From Ostrinia nubilalis (lineage: Eukaryota > Arthropoda > Insecta > Lepidoptera > Crambidae): a DNA stretch of 64,000 nt. The notes under the pieces are model-generated. The model was given only the letters and a program-made list of their open reading frames with translations, searched no databases and was not told where the DNA came from. The position numbers were made by a program, and so were the translations under genes. Positions 43,742 through 53,351 of this stretch are shown here, piece by piece; the stretch's first letter is position 1, and every line of letters begins with the position of its first letter. The stretch lies in NCBI RefSeq assembly GCF_963855985.1, contig NC_087100.1:841001-905000 (forward strand). Direction: 5' to 3'.

Positions 43742-44590
43742 CACTGGTCAACAAAAATCGGCCCACCTACGTTTGACAGGAAAACTCGTTTCTATTGACA
43801 CAATCATGGTGCCCCAACAATATTGGTGTTATTTGAAAGCCCAAATTTAATTTCTTAATAAACGATTAACATACAATACAATAAATGTGACTTGAAAAAA
43901 GGCCTCACTTTGGGCTCACCTCTGGGATCAATTAGATCAATTTTTATGGTTATTCTTCTTAGTCGGGCACTCTTGTGAGTGCCAACTTAACAGTTTTATA
44001 GCCATAAAAGTTGGCTCAAGCGTAACTACCTATTTTTCGTAAGTGACTAAGTGACTCTGGATTCTTCTACAGACACATTTTTGGGGTAAAAACCTTTCCT
44101 TTAACTTAAACGCTATTTGGATCAAATATGTAATTGCTCAATAATGAATAATAAATAAATAAATAAATTTAGTAGGAGGACCAGAGTGACTGACATAGCC
44201 CGCAGAATCGCTAAAATCAAGTGGCAGTGGGCGGGGCACATAGCTCGAAGAGCTGATGGCCGCTGGGGCAGGAAGGTTCTTGAGTGGCGACCACGAGCTG
44301 GAAGACGTATCGTGGGCAGGCCTCCCACTAGGTGGACCGACGATCTGGTGAAGGTCGCGGGAGGTACCTGGATGCAAGCGGCGCAGGACCGGTCTTTGTG
44401 GAAATCCTTGGGGGAGGCCTTTGTCCAGTAGTGGACGTCTTTCGGCTGAAACGAACGAACGAACGAAATAAATTTAATGAAATGAAGTTTAGAACTAGGC
44501 TTTTAAATGGTGCCAATATTGGTGGGAAGTGGGGATGCATATGTTTGAAAGTGCTTGTCGCGATAGGGTCGATTTTTGTGATGACCAGTG
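43742..44590. mobile_element. CACTGGTCA-ended DNA element, split by an RTE LINE
   Basis: The left end is CACTGGTCAACAAAAATCGG; the right end, read inward, is CACTGGTCATCACAAAAATC. TA flanks both. The inside matches the element at 62123-62641 over several stretches, including CAATCATGGTGCCCCAACAA, CTCACTTTGGGCTCACC, AAAGTTGGCTCAAGCGTA and GGTGGGAAGTGGGGATGCAT. No transposase frame remains. Its ends are almost the same as those of the protein-bearing element at 51137-52470, which may supply or have supplied its transposase. Confidence 0.85.
44172..44465 (+). pseudogene. RTE LINE C terminus with 11-bp target duplication
   Basis: The frame open at 44186-44431 gives DIARRIAKIKWQWAGHIARR, ADGRWGRKVLEWRPRAGRR, GRPPTRWTDDLVKVAGG and AAQDRSLWKSLGEAFVQ. 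A TAG replaces the next codon. The tail is CGAACGAACGAACG. AAATAAATTTA is duplicated at 44161-44171 and 44466-44476. The insertion lies within the CACTGGTCA element and is therefore younger than it. Confidence 0.95.
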
Positions 44591-44818
44591 TATATTACTT
44601 TGATACCATGAACCATACATACCTGTATGCATAACTGTAGTATCTTACACCGAAATGTCACTGTCTCTGTACTCACGGGTGCTCTGGCGCGCGTCTCATT
44701 ACGGGCCGATCACAGCGACGTCATAATGTGCGCGATCCGTCAAGTGAGCCTGCGCACGCGGCCCGCCCCGCCCTAGCGCTAGGGCTGCCACTAGACTGAG
44801 AAATCAAAGTTCTATATA
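44591..44818. other. Unique GC-richer spacer
   Basis: GGTGCTCTGGCGCGCGTCTC and CGCGGCCCGCCCCGCCC at 44690-44790 are unusually GC-rich for this window. This could be part of a regulatory block. Confidence 0.3.
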
Positions 44819-45082
44819 CAGGGTGTTAGGTAAATGGGTATATGAGCCGACACTAGCCCATGTTAACATGGGCATATAAATGGTATGGTGAAGTCAGAAA
44901 TTTGATATCATCATTTTAACTTTTTTAATTTTCATTCAAAATAAATTTTATAAAATCCGATTTGTATGAAAATTAAAATAATTAAAATGAAGGTATCAAT
45001 TTTCTGACTTCACCATACTACTTATATGCCCATGTTAACATGGGCTAGTGTCGGCTCATATACCCATTTACTTAACACCCTG
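44819..45082. mobile_element. Palindromic MITE, copy 2
   Basis: It has the same ends and arms as 23066-23322: CAGGGTGTTAGGTAAATGGG, TATATGAGCCGACACTAGCC, TGGTGAAGTCAG. TA flanks both ends (44817-44818 and 45083-45084). Both arms keep the CCCATGTTAACATGGGC palindrome, which is damaged in copy 1. Non-coding. Confidence 0.9.
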
Positions 45083-46204
45083 TATATTATATTCAAGTAG
45101 GTAAAGGAGTACTGACGCGATTCACGCAATAAACGTACGATGAGCGACAAATGAAGGACCTCAATTTGAAAATAACTAATTCAACTGAAATGTCTAATAG
45201 GTCTATTGCACTTGATTGAGATGCAGGCTGTTGTGCAAGGTCGCAAAACTTTTAAGACCTTTCTTTGAATGCTTTTCGAGAACTATTTGCGAAGATCATT
45301 GGATTCGATATTTGAAAACATGCTCAGGTAGGGCATTAATTAAATAAAATATATAGAAAAAGCTTGTCAAATTGCTTAGTTTATGTATTGTTAATTATGT
45401 CCGTGCACTAATTTTAATTGTGACCGAACGTGTATTTATCTAGGCTAAGTTTTATACAGAAATACATTTATTTATTTAAATTAATTTAGGAGAGCTAGAA
45501 AATTATTTCTGAAAAAAATTTTAGTACATAGACCTATAAATACATACCCGTTGACATATAAATGGATTGAATTAATCAAGAAAAACGTTTAGATTTGTTT
45601 ACGGCAGGGAGTACGGTCTGATTACGGTATATGTATGTTGTTGTTCTTTTTGCCAGCCCTACAGCTAAAGGACACAGCTTTCTCAGCCAGGGTGCCCCGC
45701 GGCAACAACGGCGACAGAAGACGCTAAATCTGTTTTGTTTGCTGTCAACTCTGTCATTTGGGGTCGGGGGTCGCCTGGCCGCACGGGTCATCAACGTAAA
45801 AACTTTAATTGGTGGAAATGTTCGCTCGTTGCGACAATGACTGTCGTAGCTGGGGAGATTTACGCCAAATGGCTTCATTTTAGTACTGATTTAAATTGAG
45901 TAAACGGCTGTAGCTCGATTTGATTGTAAAGAGCATTTGTTTCGTGATGTTATTGGTCTATAATTTAGGATATTGCTGTAAGTGATGTTGTTTTTATGGC
46001 TGGTGACGACGTAAAGCTTAGGTGCAGGATTTAGATCATGATAAGCCGATTATTGGTTGTGGGACTTATGGTGTTGTACAAACATGTCTCATACAGGTTG
46101 TGTTCGATTTATTTTGAGCCAGGCCTTTTCAAGTCTTTGACTTTTATCAAAAAACTATTTTTAGAAAAGCTTTTAATGCAACGCCTCTTGTACGGTCATG
46201 TTAA
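45083..46204. other. Unique DNA, no gene
   Basis: Overlapping frames on both strands at 45576-45878 are unrecognised. That DNA is GC-richer, with GGCCGCACGGGTCATCAACG and AACTTTAATTGGTGG, more like regulatory sequence. Confidence 0.3.
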
Positions 46205-46252
46205 GGAATCACACCTCACAATAAATACAATTTGAATATGAATTTGAATCCT
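46205..46252 (+). mobile_element. Probable LINE 3' tail
   Basis: AATAAATACAATTTGAATAT followed by GAATTTGAAT is the AATAAA plus TTTGAAT simple tail common to lepidopteran LINEs. The coding part cannot be read upstream. Confidence 0.4.
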
Positions 46253-47034
46253 CTCCTCCTGGCACAAAGCGTGAACATTTTTTTTTTCGTTAATTTCTTT
46301 AACTTAGCCTAGTTCAGTTACAAGTTGTTGGAGCTTCCTGTTAAGCAACAGATGTTGCTTGTGCTAGGAAGCACCGCTCTTCCATAACAACATAACAATA
46401 TAACAGTAGGTAGGCAACATTATAAACATAGTTATTTAATTTCTGTGTGAATGATTTTATATGTATCCACTTTTGTGTTCACGCGTTTACGTAATTAATA
46501 TTTTTGTTCAATTGTATTTTCTCTGTTAGTGGTTTTTGTAATTTTTTGAGAAAATAAATATCTTAATTAAACCATAATTTGTAAACATGAACAATCTCTC
46601 TCCTGCTCACCGTAGTAGCTTTTCTAAAGTATCTAATGCACCCCCTATCTTGTTACTCAAATCGATATGTCCACATTTATTATACCAAACCAATTGAGAT
46701 GCCATTAACTGAGCCCTGTCCTCGAGTTTTACAGCCCGAATAAAACCTCGCAAATTCCTTCTAACGTTCGAGATTGGAGCTTATTTTTACAAGCTGCCCT
46801 TATTTGGCGACGATCGATGAAGCGCATTTGTGGGCCCTAAACGGGTAATGTCAAACGGAATGGGGCCGGGAGGCTGCGCGTGCGCTGGGAACAGACAATC
46901 TTATTTATGAAATTATTTTATAAGCATTATGATAGCTTATTTACTTGTTTGGTTGCTAACTAGCCAGGCGAAATACTCCAATTGCTCTTGATAATTTTAA
47001 AAGGGCCGTGCTCCTGCAGTGGAAACTAAATAAC
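46253..47034. other. Unique DNA with a short hairpin
   Basis: At 46338-46372, AAGCAACA and TGTTGCTT form a stem that extends through GCTTCCT and AGGAAGC with inner bulges. 46690-46880 is GC-richer, with TTTGGCGACGATCGATGAAG, and may be regulatory. No gene is seen. Confidence 0.35.
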
Positions 47035-47220
47035 CAGAGGGCTTAGTGTGAGTTTACATCAAACGAAATCCTAAATAGAGAGCGCGTTAAAAAATTTATG
47101 AAAATTTTAGTTCTTGAAAGTTTCCGCTAGAGGCGCTGTACCATCCGTCATACATTTAATGTCATTTTCTACGGGCTCACTAGTGACGACGTTTGATGTA
47201 AACTCACACTCGGCCCTCTG
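47035..47220. mobile_element. 186-bp MITE with CAGAGGGC ends
   Basis: CAGAGGGCTTAGTGTGAGTT continues through TACATCAAACG, and the right end is its reverse complement with two changes. Non-coding. No clear target duplication. It ends only 15 bp before the THAP-bearing element. Confidence 0.75.
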
Positions 47221-47438
47221 ATAATGATGGTGTAACCACAAAATATAACAGAAGACAAACTCCATACTAAACGCGCTCGAGCCACGCACACATAGACACC
47301 GCTCTAGCAAGACTGTCTTGGACGAATGCGAGCGCGACGTGGCGCGACAGACGTTCGCCACACGTTCGCTGTGGTTCGCTCGAGTCACGCGCCGGTCAAC
47401 CGCCTGTGATATTATTTTGTTTTGCGAAATTGACGAAA

Positions 47439-47545
47439 ATGAGTGAACAGAAAAAGTCGTATTATAATTGTTCGGTATTTGGTTGCTTAAACTCATCATT
47501 AAATACCGAATTTTCATTTTTTAAATTACCAGTTGATTCGGGGAG
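47439..47545 (+). pseudogene. THAP-domain first exon, orphaned
   Basis: From the ATG the exon reads MSEQKKSYYNCSVFGCLNSS and goes on to FSFFKLPVDSG before the donor AG|GTAAGT. The first two zinc ligands are present (C-x4-C), and the FxxLP-x-D block matches the THAP family. The later Cys, the His and the C-terminal AVPTIF-type motif would be in exon 2, which I cannot find within the element. The exon is undamaged, so the copy may be recent or the exon may still be used. Alternatively it is a host gene exon caught between repeats, but its place inside matched ends argues against that. Confidence 0.8.
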
Positions 47546-47646
47546 GTAAGTAAGTTATTTATTTGAATTTCAATTGAAATTGAAAGCCAACTCAATTATT
47601 AGGAATATCAAATTGTTTTAGAGAGGTTTTAGGAATTATTGGATAA

Positions 47647-47835
47647 CTAGCTTTTGCCCGCGACTTCACCCGCGTGAAATTTAGTTTGTCACAGATCGTC
47701 ATAAATTATAGCCTATATGTTATTCAGGGTTATAAACAATAATACTGTAAAGTTACATCAAAATCCGTTCAGTAGTTTTTGCGTGAAAGAGCAACAAATA
47801 TCCAGACATCCAAACTTTCGCATTTATAATATTAG
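47647..47835 (+). mobile_element. CTAG-type repeat, short copy, with 8-bp direct repeats
   Basis: It opens CTAGCTTTTGCCCGCGACTT and closes with CTTTCGCATTTATAATATTAG-type sequence. The middle has AAATCCGTTCAGTAGTTTTT. TTGGATAA lies at both 47639-47646 and 47836-47843. That looks like a target duplication, although another copy (61383) is also followed by TTGG. Confidence 0.7.
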
Positions 47836-48111
47836 TTGGATAATAGTGTCACTCAACTAAATACTACTTCCTTCTCGTGTATTTGTTTGCAAACTATTAC
47901 TATAATAACGTACTAAATATAAATAAGTATACGTGGATATTTGTTATTGTCTTTCTTGCATAGTATTAAGAGTAACATTTTTCTATCTTATCGAAATAAA
48001 CGCAACACATGACAAGACAACCCTAGCGCGACGGCCGAGCGTGCGAGCGAGAGAGGTATGCAAAGCGAGGTACATACATGAGTTTACCTTCTGTTATATT
48101 TTGTGGTGTAA

Positions 48112-48761
48112 CTGTGCCTTTAATTTTGTCCTAAACAGCTTATCCTATTTTGGACAAAAACGCTTAAAAAGATAAAGGTTCTCGCGCCACTTTTATTCAT
48201 TTTATGGTTGATAGAATCTTAAAATATTATTTTCTTACATTTCTAAAAAAATGTTTAATTATTTAATTGTTTGTTAATTGTAATATATGCTACTGACTGT
48301 TCTATTTGGGCTACAATTTGAAGATACTAAGATGGAGTCTAAATGCCGCTTAATTAAGATGTATTTTCCGCTCCGATGACTAATCGGTGAGTCTGCTCTA
48401 AACCCTTATTTAAATTATGATTGCTATTTTATTGCTATATCTCAGTATGACAGATTACAGTACAATTACTTGTAGGTCAAACTGACTGAACATGGTTTTT
48501 GACTGGATCATGATTCACATCACTGCGATGCGATGCCACTGACCTATGTAAATTCTTCGTTACTTAGCCTAAATGATAGCCTGTATTACTTAACTAGAGT
48601 TTAATTAACATAAATAACTACGCCCTAAGATTATTGAAACTATACTACAGAATAACACGTTTTAAAACTTTATAGTTTCTTAAGTATACCTCTTTTTCTT
48701 CATTTGTTTCTTGACTCATATTTTGCTCCTTAACATACTTCACTATAGATTGATTTCATTA
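48112..48761. other. Unique DNA, no gene
   Basis: Nothing recognised. Confidence 0.4.
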
Positions 48762-48906
48762 GTGGAATTGTGTAAAGCAATCGTTATCATTTGACAATTC
48801 ATACGTACGATTATTCTGTCAAACGCTTTGTTTAACTGACTTTATCGTACGTTATGAACTGTCGTTACGATGTTACTGTGATTACGATTGCTTTACACAA
48901 TTCCAC
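48762..48906. mobile_element. 145-bp MITE with perfect 23-bp ends
   Basis: GTGGAATTGTGTAAAGCAAT and the next three bases are mirrored exactly at the right end. Inside, TCATACGTACGAT and ATCGTACGTTATGA continue the symmetry. There is no coding capacity, and the target duplication is unclear. Confidence 0.75.
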
Positions 48907-51136
48907 CTCTGATTCTGGGATAATTTATCAGTTTTGTACATAAGATCCTTGTAATCGAACCAATAACTAATCACGCGACATTGAAAACACGTAAAAACAA
49001 TTTAAACAAACTCATAAACGAGCCATAAATTAAAACTGTGTTTAAATCGTCATCGGCCAATTAGGCGGTGCGCGCGCGCTGACAAATGGGCGCCATTACT
49101 CACACACCAGATCGGTATACATTTCAACACATACAGTCCATAAAACATTTATCTCCACCATTATGTATGTGTGTGAACTATAACCCTGCATTATTAATGT
49201 ACGCATTTGGATGTTAATTATCGAAATAAGAATGTCCGACTCTCAACACAAAATTGCGCAACTCAGTTTTTTAGATAAATTAATCAACATTTTTTTTTCA
49301 TAATGCTTTCTGCACGCGCTTGAGTAATGACTCAAATCCTTACTTCACTTTCGCGTTTGATTTATTTCTTAATAAATACTAACATTACAGATCGATTGGT
49401 AATAAATGAGATTAAATAAATATCTGTTGTAAATTTTTATTAATTCCATCTACGTTCATGACTATTTGTTTCACAACTAATTTGATTAAAGCGTATTTGA
49501 TTTTTTAAGTGGTTATATCATGTTATTGGAGTAATTGCGATCGTTTGTTTAGTAATGGCTTCATTCCGGAGTATGGACTGTATTGTTTTAATGGTTATAA
49601 CGGTTATTGTTAAAAAAATAACCCAACTAAAACCATTTGGGCATTGAAACGTTCACTCGATAAGCAAAACGTGATTCCATTCTTATTGATTGCGCTAAAT
49701 GTGTGCCGTGACTAAACATTCCAATAATTCAATCGAGTTAACAAGTTTCCACCGATAAACTGATATTCTAAAAGTATAAAATTAGACTTACGCCATTCCT
49801 CGTAGTCGATCAAATGATCGATATGTGGTTGGTAAAATAAAACTCGGTTGTTTGATAGCTCAATCGATTTTTGAGATAGACCTTACTTATGAATAAATAA
49901 CGCATTAAAAGATAGTGTGATAAACAGTTCGGTTTCGAAGAGTAATGTTAAGGTAACACACATGTTATAATCGTGTTGCCGGAATGTAGTTCTAATTGCT
50001 TCGTGTTTAGGTCTAGTGTTTTGTTGATAATGAAGTGAATATGGTCCGATACAGAAATCTTCTCCGTGTAATTCCCATGGATGTAACCGAACAGTTAATC
50101 GATTACAACCAATTTTGCTGTAAAAGTTTCGATAGCGTGAAATCTCGCGTGACTGTGTAAATAAACAGTTAAACTGATCCTGTATTGAAATATAGACTTT
50201 CATATTTTTTATGGTTCGCATGGAAACTATTGAAATTAGTGTAAGTTTATGTCTTTAATTTAACTCGATCTTTAAAGTTACAACGATTTAAAATGATATT
50301 TATACACGAGAATGTCTTGAATGTCTAAAATGAGAATCTATCACAGGATTAGTCCAAATTAAAAATGCCTTATGGTTTGATAGAATTTAAGTTTGATTCA
50401 AAATGCGACCCCAAAAATCGACAGTTATTTTTTAATTATATTCAATTTTATTTCACAAAGTAAAGAAAAAATAACCCTCAGGAAATACGGAACCCATCTG
50501 TTCATGTTCTGGTTAATCTTAACATGTATAATTACCCCAAATTGGCGTATTTAGCAACGTTAAACTGTTCTTCACGTTTATTTGCTAGAAAGCAATACAC
50601 GGACGATACTAGATTTTTGGTCTGGGAAAATAAAATCTAGGTAGGTTAGGGAACTTTACTGCAATTTGTGAAATCTGTAGACGATTTCACAAAGCGCGCT
50701 TATACCACCTGCTGCTACTTTTATTGATAAATAAAATTGACACTAGTGATTGGTAAAATTAATGCAACATTTGTGACAAAAACTGGTTTGTAACAAAGGT
50801 TGTGTTAGAGTCAGGTTTAAAAAATAGGAACTTAAAGATTAAGTTACATCACAGAATGTGAAAAAAATTGTCTATTTTCGCCTATCGATTTCTTCTCCTT
50901 AATATTCAACATTATATTTCCGCTGTGCCATGTTTTATTTGTGGAAATTTAATAATACAATGCTAAGGAAAATTCATTTATTTTTCAGTGTACGAATTCC
51001 AATGGTTTTTTACTCAGAAGTATATTCTGAACTTGCTGTTTTATATTTCACCAACCTCTGTCGTAAACATTGTTTATTATACAAACCCTTGCTTTATCTG
51101 TCTACTCGTGCTCAACTAGCTAGGGTCCATAAATTA
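48907..51136. other. Unique DNA, no gene
   Basis: 49030-49110 is GC-richer (CGGCCAATTAGGCGGTGCGC). TTTGTGAAATC and GATTTCACAAA make an 11-bp inverted pair at about 50667-50696. The 112-codon minus-strand frame (49883-50221) and the frame at 50930-51142 are unrecognised. Confidence 0.35.
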
Positions 51137-52470
51137 CACTAGTCAACAAAAAAACAACTTTTGCATGTAACATAAAAACTTTTGTCTGGTTATGATTAGG
51201 ACAAGGATAAGGATACTAGAAATACAATTTAAATGTTTTAAATACGAATAGTTTTTTTGTAATACCGTTTTATAACATTTTAGAAATTTTGAATTTTTAT
51301 CAACAAAAAGAAGTTATTTCGATTTATTGCAACTTTAATATGAATTTCCTTTTATGATTTTCGTCTGTATTTTGCTTCAGAAATGTCTCGTTTTAATGTC
51401 CAACAGTAATCCGCTAACATTCGTGGGCTCCACTTGCTTTGATATCGTTTTTCTATGGTAGAAGTCTTGATAGAATCTTTCACCGTGTTCATCGCTGATG
51501 GCGCCCAAATTTTCAGGGAAGAAGTCTAAATATGAATGAAGAAAATGTATTTTCAATGACATATTACAGACCAAAGCCTTATAAGTAGATAAAAGCTCCG
51601 CAATAATACATTTATGGTCACTTGATCGGTGATTTCCTAGAAAATTGGAAGTTACTTTCATGAAAGATTCCAAAGCTGATTTTTCTAAATTACTAAGCTT
51701 TTTTTAAATTAATATATCATCTTTTATCAATTTCCCTGATTCGAGGGCCAACAAATATGCCCTCAAAGTCAGGATCCAATGTGTCTTTTCGATTTTTGGC
51801 GTAACGGCCAGATCGCTAGTTTGAGGTGGTTCTGGTAGCGGACTACCGATAGATCTTCACTATGAGGGATCGGTCTTTTAGCTGAAGGCATGTCAGGATA
51901 CTTAATTTTACTTTTTGGTTTAATTGTAATACCTTTTTTGTATCGTAAGACAAAAATGACAATCAGATGAGTCATTCGTTGGTTCCGCCCAAATCATAGG
52001 GATTGCAAAAGGCATAGATCGAGATCTTTTCGCCCACCCAGTGAAAAGACCCACACATGTAACACAACAGATGTATGGAACCCTCACTTTGTCTTGTTGT
52101 CCGATGGAAAAGCCAAAAAACTGTTTATGTAACTTAGTTACTAATGGTGTCAAATTCCTTCGCTGAGTTTTGAAAGTAATGTCACCACAAATTAAAAAAA
52201 ACTTGTAAGGATCATTTTTGCACTTTCTTGACATTATTTAAGAATCACTTAACTCTAAAAACAGAACAAAACACTACGCTCTTCAAATAAACAATTTCTC
52301 TGAATGCGAAAGTGAAACAAAAACGGTTAATTTTTAATTTTGTGGGTAGTAGCTGTAACACGAAAACTAGACCTGATGGAATCAAAATAAATATGGGAAT
52401 AAATTGAGGGTAGGTAGGTAATTTAAAATTAGCAAGCACCTTTCTTGTTACAAAATTTTGTTGACCAGTG
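51137..52470 (-). mobile_element. Decayed DNA transposon with CACTRGTCAACAAAA ends
   Basis: The left end is CACTAGTCAACAAAAAAAC; the right end read inward is CACTGGTCAACAAAATTTTG. TTA lies just outside both ends (51134-51136 and 52471-52473); a TA target with one mutation is also possible. Inside, on the minus strand, are pieces of a protein family I recognise as repeated in many arthropods and Hydra. About 1.33 kb is too short for the whole gene, so the centre has been lost. The ends resemble those of the non-coding elements at 43742-44590 and, less closely, 62123-62641. Confidence 0.78.
51377..52234 (-). pseudogene. Orphan transposon protein, frameshifted and centrally deleted
   Basis: The N-terminal piece (52234-51920) starts MSRKCKND and includes FKTQRRNLTPLVTKL, VPYICCVTCVGLFTGWAKRS, MPFAIPMIWAEP and DCHFC. 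A shifted frame (51975-51769) continues with KYPDMPSAKRPIPHSEDL. The C-terminal piece (51673-51377) has CNMSLKIHFLHSYLDFFPEN and SDEHGERFYQDF. The paired Cys residues suggest zinc binding at the N terminus; one expected early Cys appears lost. I know the family only as an uncharacterised, highly copied arthropod protein, and I do not know its catalytic residues. Most of the middle is absent, and the product cannot work. Confidence 0.8.
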
Positions 52471-52777
52471 TTATTATTGCCTAGTTTTTCACAATCTCTT
52501 TTTCAGTTGTCTATAATGCTTTGGTGTTTCCAAGTATTAATTACTTTTACTTTTTGTTTATGCGTAACTGAAAATCAGAAAGTAGATTGGATACTAAACT
52601 ATTTTGTAAACATAGAGTGGTTTTGTTTTACTAATTAGAAAGTCTGTTACTTGTAAATAGTATGGCCCACCTACTTAGCTCCGCGGGGAGACTTGCTTTA
52701 GTATTGTTGACCTGCATTTGTTTAATAAAAGATTGTAATTGCCGGGTTCATTTGCGCCCCTACCAATGGAATCTACA
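52471..52777. other. Spacer between two mobile elements
   Basis: No feature recognised. Confidence 0.4.
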
Positions 52778-52990
52778 CTAATATTATAAATGCGAAAGTA
52801 AATCTGTCTGTCTCGCTCTCACGCTTAAACCACTGAACCGATTTTGATGAAATTTGGTATAGAGATTGTTTGAGTCCCGGGAAAGGACATAGGATAGTTT
52901 TATCCCGGTTTTTGAAACGGGGACGCGCACGATCAAGTTTTAATAGACTGATAAAATTCCACGCGGGCGAAGCCGCGGGCGGAAAGCTAG
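52778..52990 (-). mobile_element. CTAG-type repeat, minus orientation
   Basis: Read on the minus strand it opens CTAGCTTTCCGCCCGCGGCT. It then has GGGATAAAACTATCCTATGT, TTTCCCGGGACTCAAACA and CAAATTTCATCAAAATCGGT, and ends TTCGCATTTATAATATTAG. It is very similar to 61383-61585. No clear target duplication. Confidence 0.8.
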
Positions 52991-53298
52991 TCTGATATAA
53001 ATTTTAGAATATTAGTATCGTCGTGTACGGATAACAGCACATCAAGGTTAATACTGTAGCATTTTATGTAGTTGTTGTCGGTGCTATTTTACGACTGGAC
53101 GTTATGCCGACTATCCCACCAAAAACATAAATGTAAAAAAGGAGAGCCAAGTTCAATACAAAAATTATGCTTGGCTGTGGGCTTCGCCGCAAAAAGAATG
53201 GAGATTTATATGAGTGCCAAGTTCTATGCAAAATCCAAAAGTTTTATGTGTTTACGTAAAAGAGGTTTTGAGTTAGAGAAGGGCCAAAAGTGGCACTA
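52991..53298 (+). other. Possible repeat body before a hairpin
   Basis: A 75-codon plus-strand frame (53072-53299) covers CCAAGTTCAATACAAAAATT, GCTTGGCTGTGGGCTTCGCC and GAGTGCCAAGTTCTATGCAA. The last of these looks like a partial echo of the first. The wording seems familiar from lepidopteran repeats, but I cannot name a family. Confidence 0.3.
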
Positions 53299-53333
53299 AG
53301 TGGTTCGTGTAATGTAATATTACACGAACCACT
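53299..53333. repeat. Perfect 15-bp-arm hairpin
   Basis: AGTGGTTCGTGTAAT and ATTACACGAACCACT enclose GTAAT. Nine bases on comes CTAG, inside a second palindrome CTGGCTAGCCAG (53340-53351). A hairpin about ten bases before CTRR is the pattern of a Helitron 3' end, but the next base is C and not T, and no 5' TC end was located. Confidence 0.55.
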
Positions 53334-53351
53334 CTGAGCTGGCTAGCCAGT

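Larger units (their letters stand above)
47236..48106. mobile_element. Inverted-repeat transposon remnant carrying a THAP exon
   Basis: Both ends are CCACAAAATATAACAGAAG reading inward, continuing with related words (ACAAACTCCAT and GTAAACTCATG). TGTAA flanks each end (47231-47235 and 48107-48111), a 5-bp direct repeat. Next to the ends lie CG-rich subterminal stretches with GCGAGCG words. The only coding part left is a THAP first exon at 47439-47545, followed by a CTAG-type repeat at 47647-47835. The rest of the transposase is missing, so this is an internally deleted copy. P and Kolobok elements both use THAP transposases, but their usual 8-bp or TTAA targets do not fit, so the superfamily is open. 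Confidence 0.75.

Noticed and set aside
44122..44540. Minus-strand frames opposite the RTE end
   Set aside because: They are shadows of the plus-strand RTE C-terminal frame.
46338..46372. A microRNA precursor
   Set aside because: The stem is short, with inner bulges and almost no loop, and does not resemble a known insect microRNA.
47107..47517. A 136-codon minus-strand gene
   Set aside because: It runs through a MITE end, the end of the THAP element and the antisense of the THAP exon.
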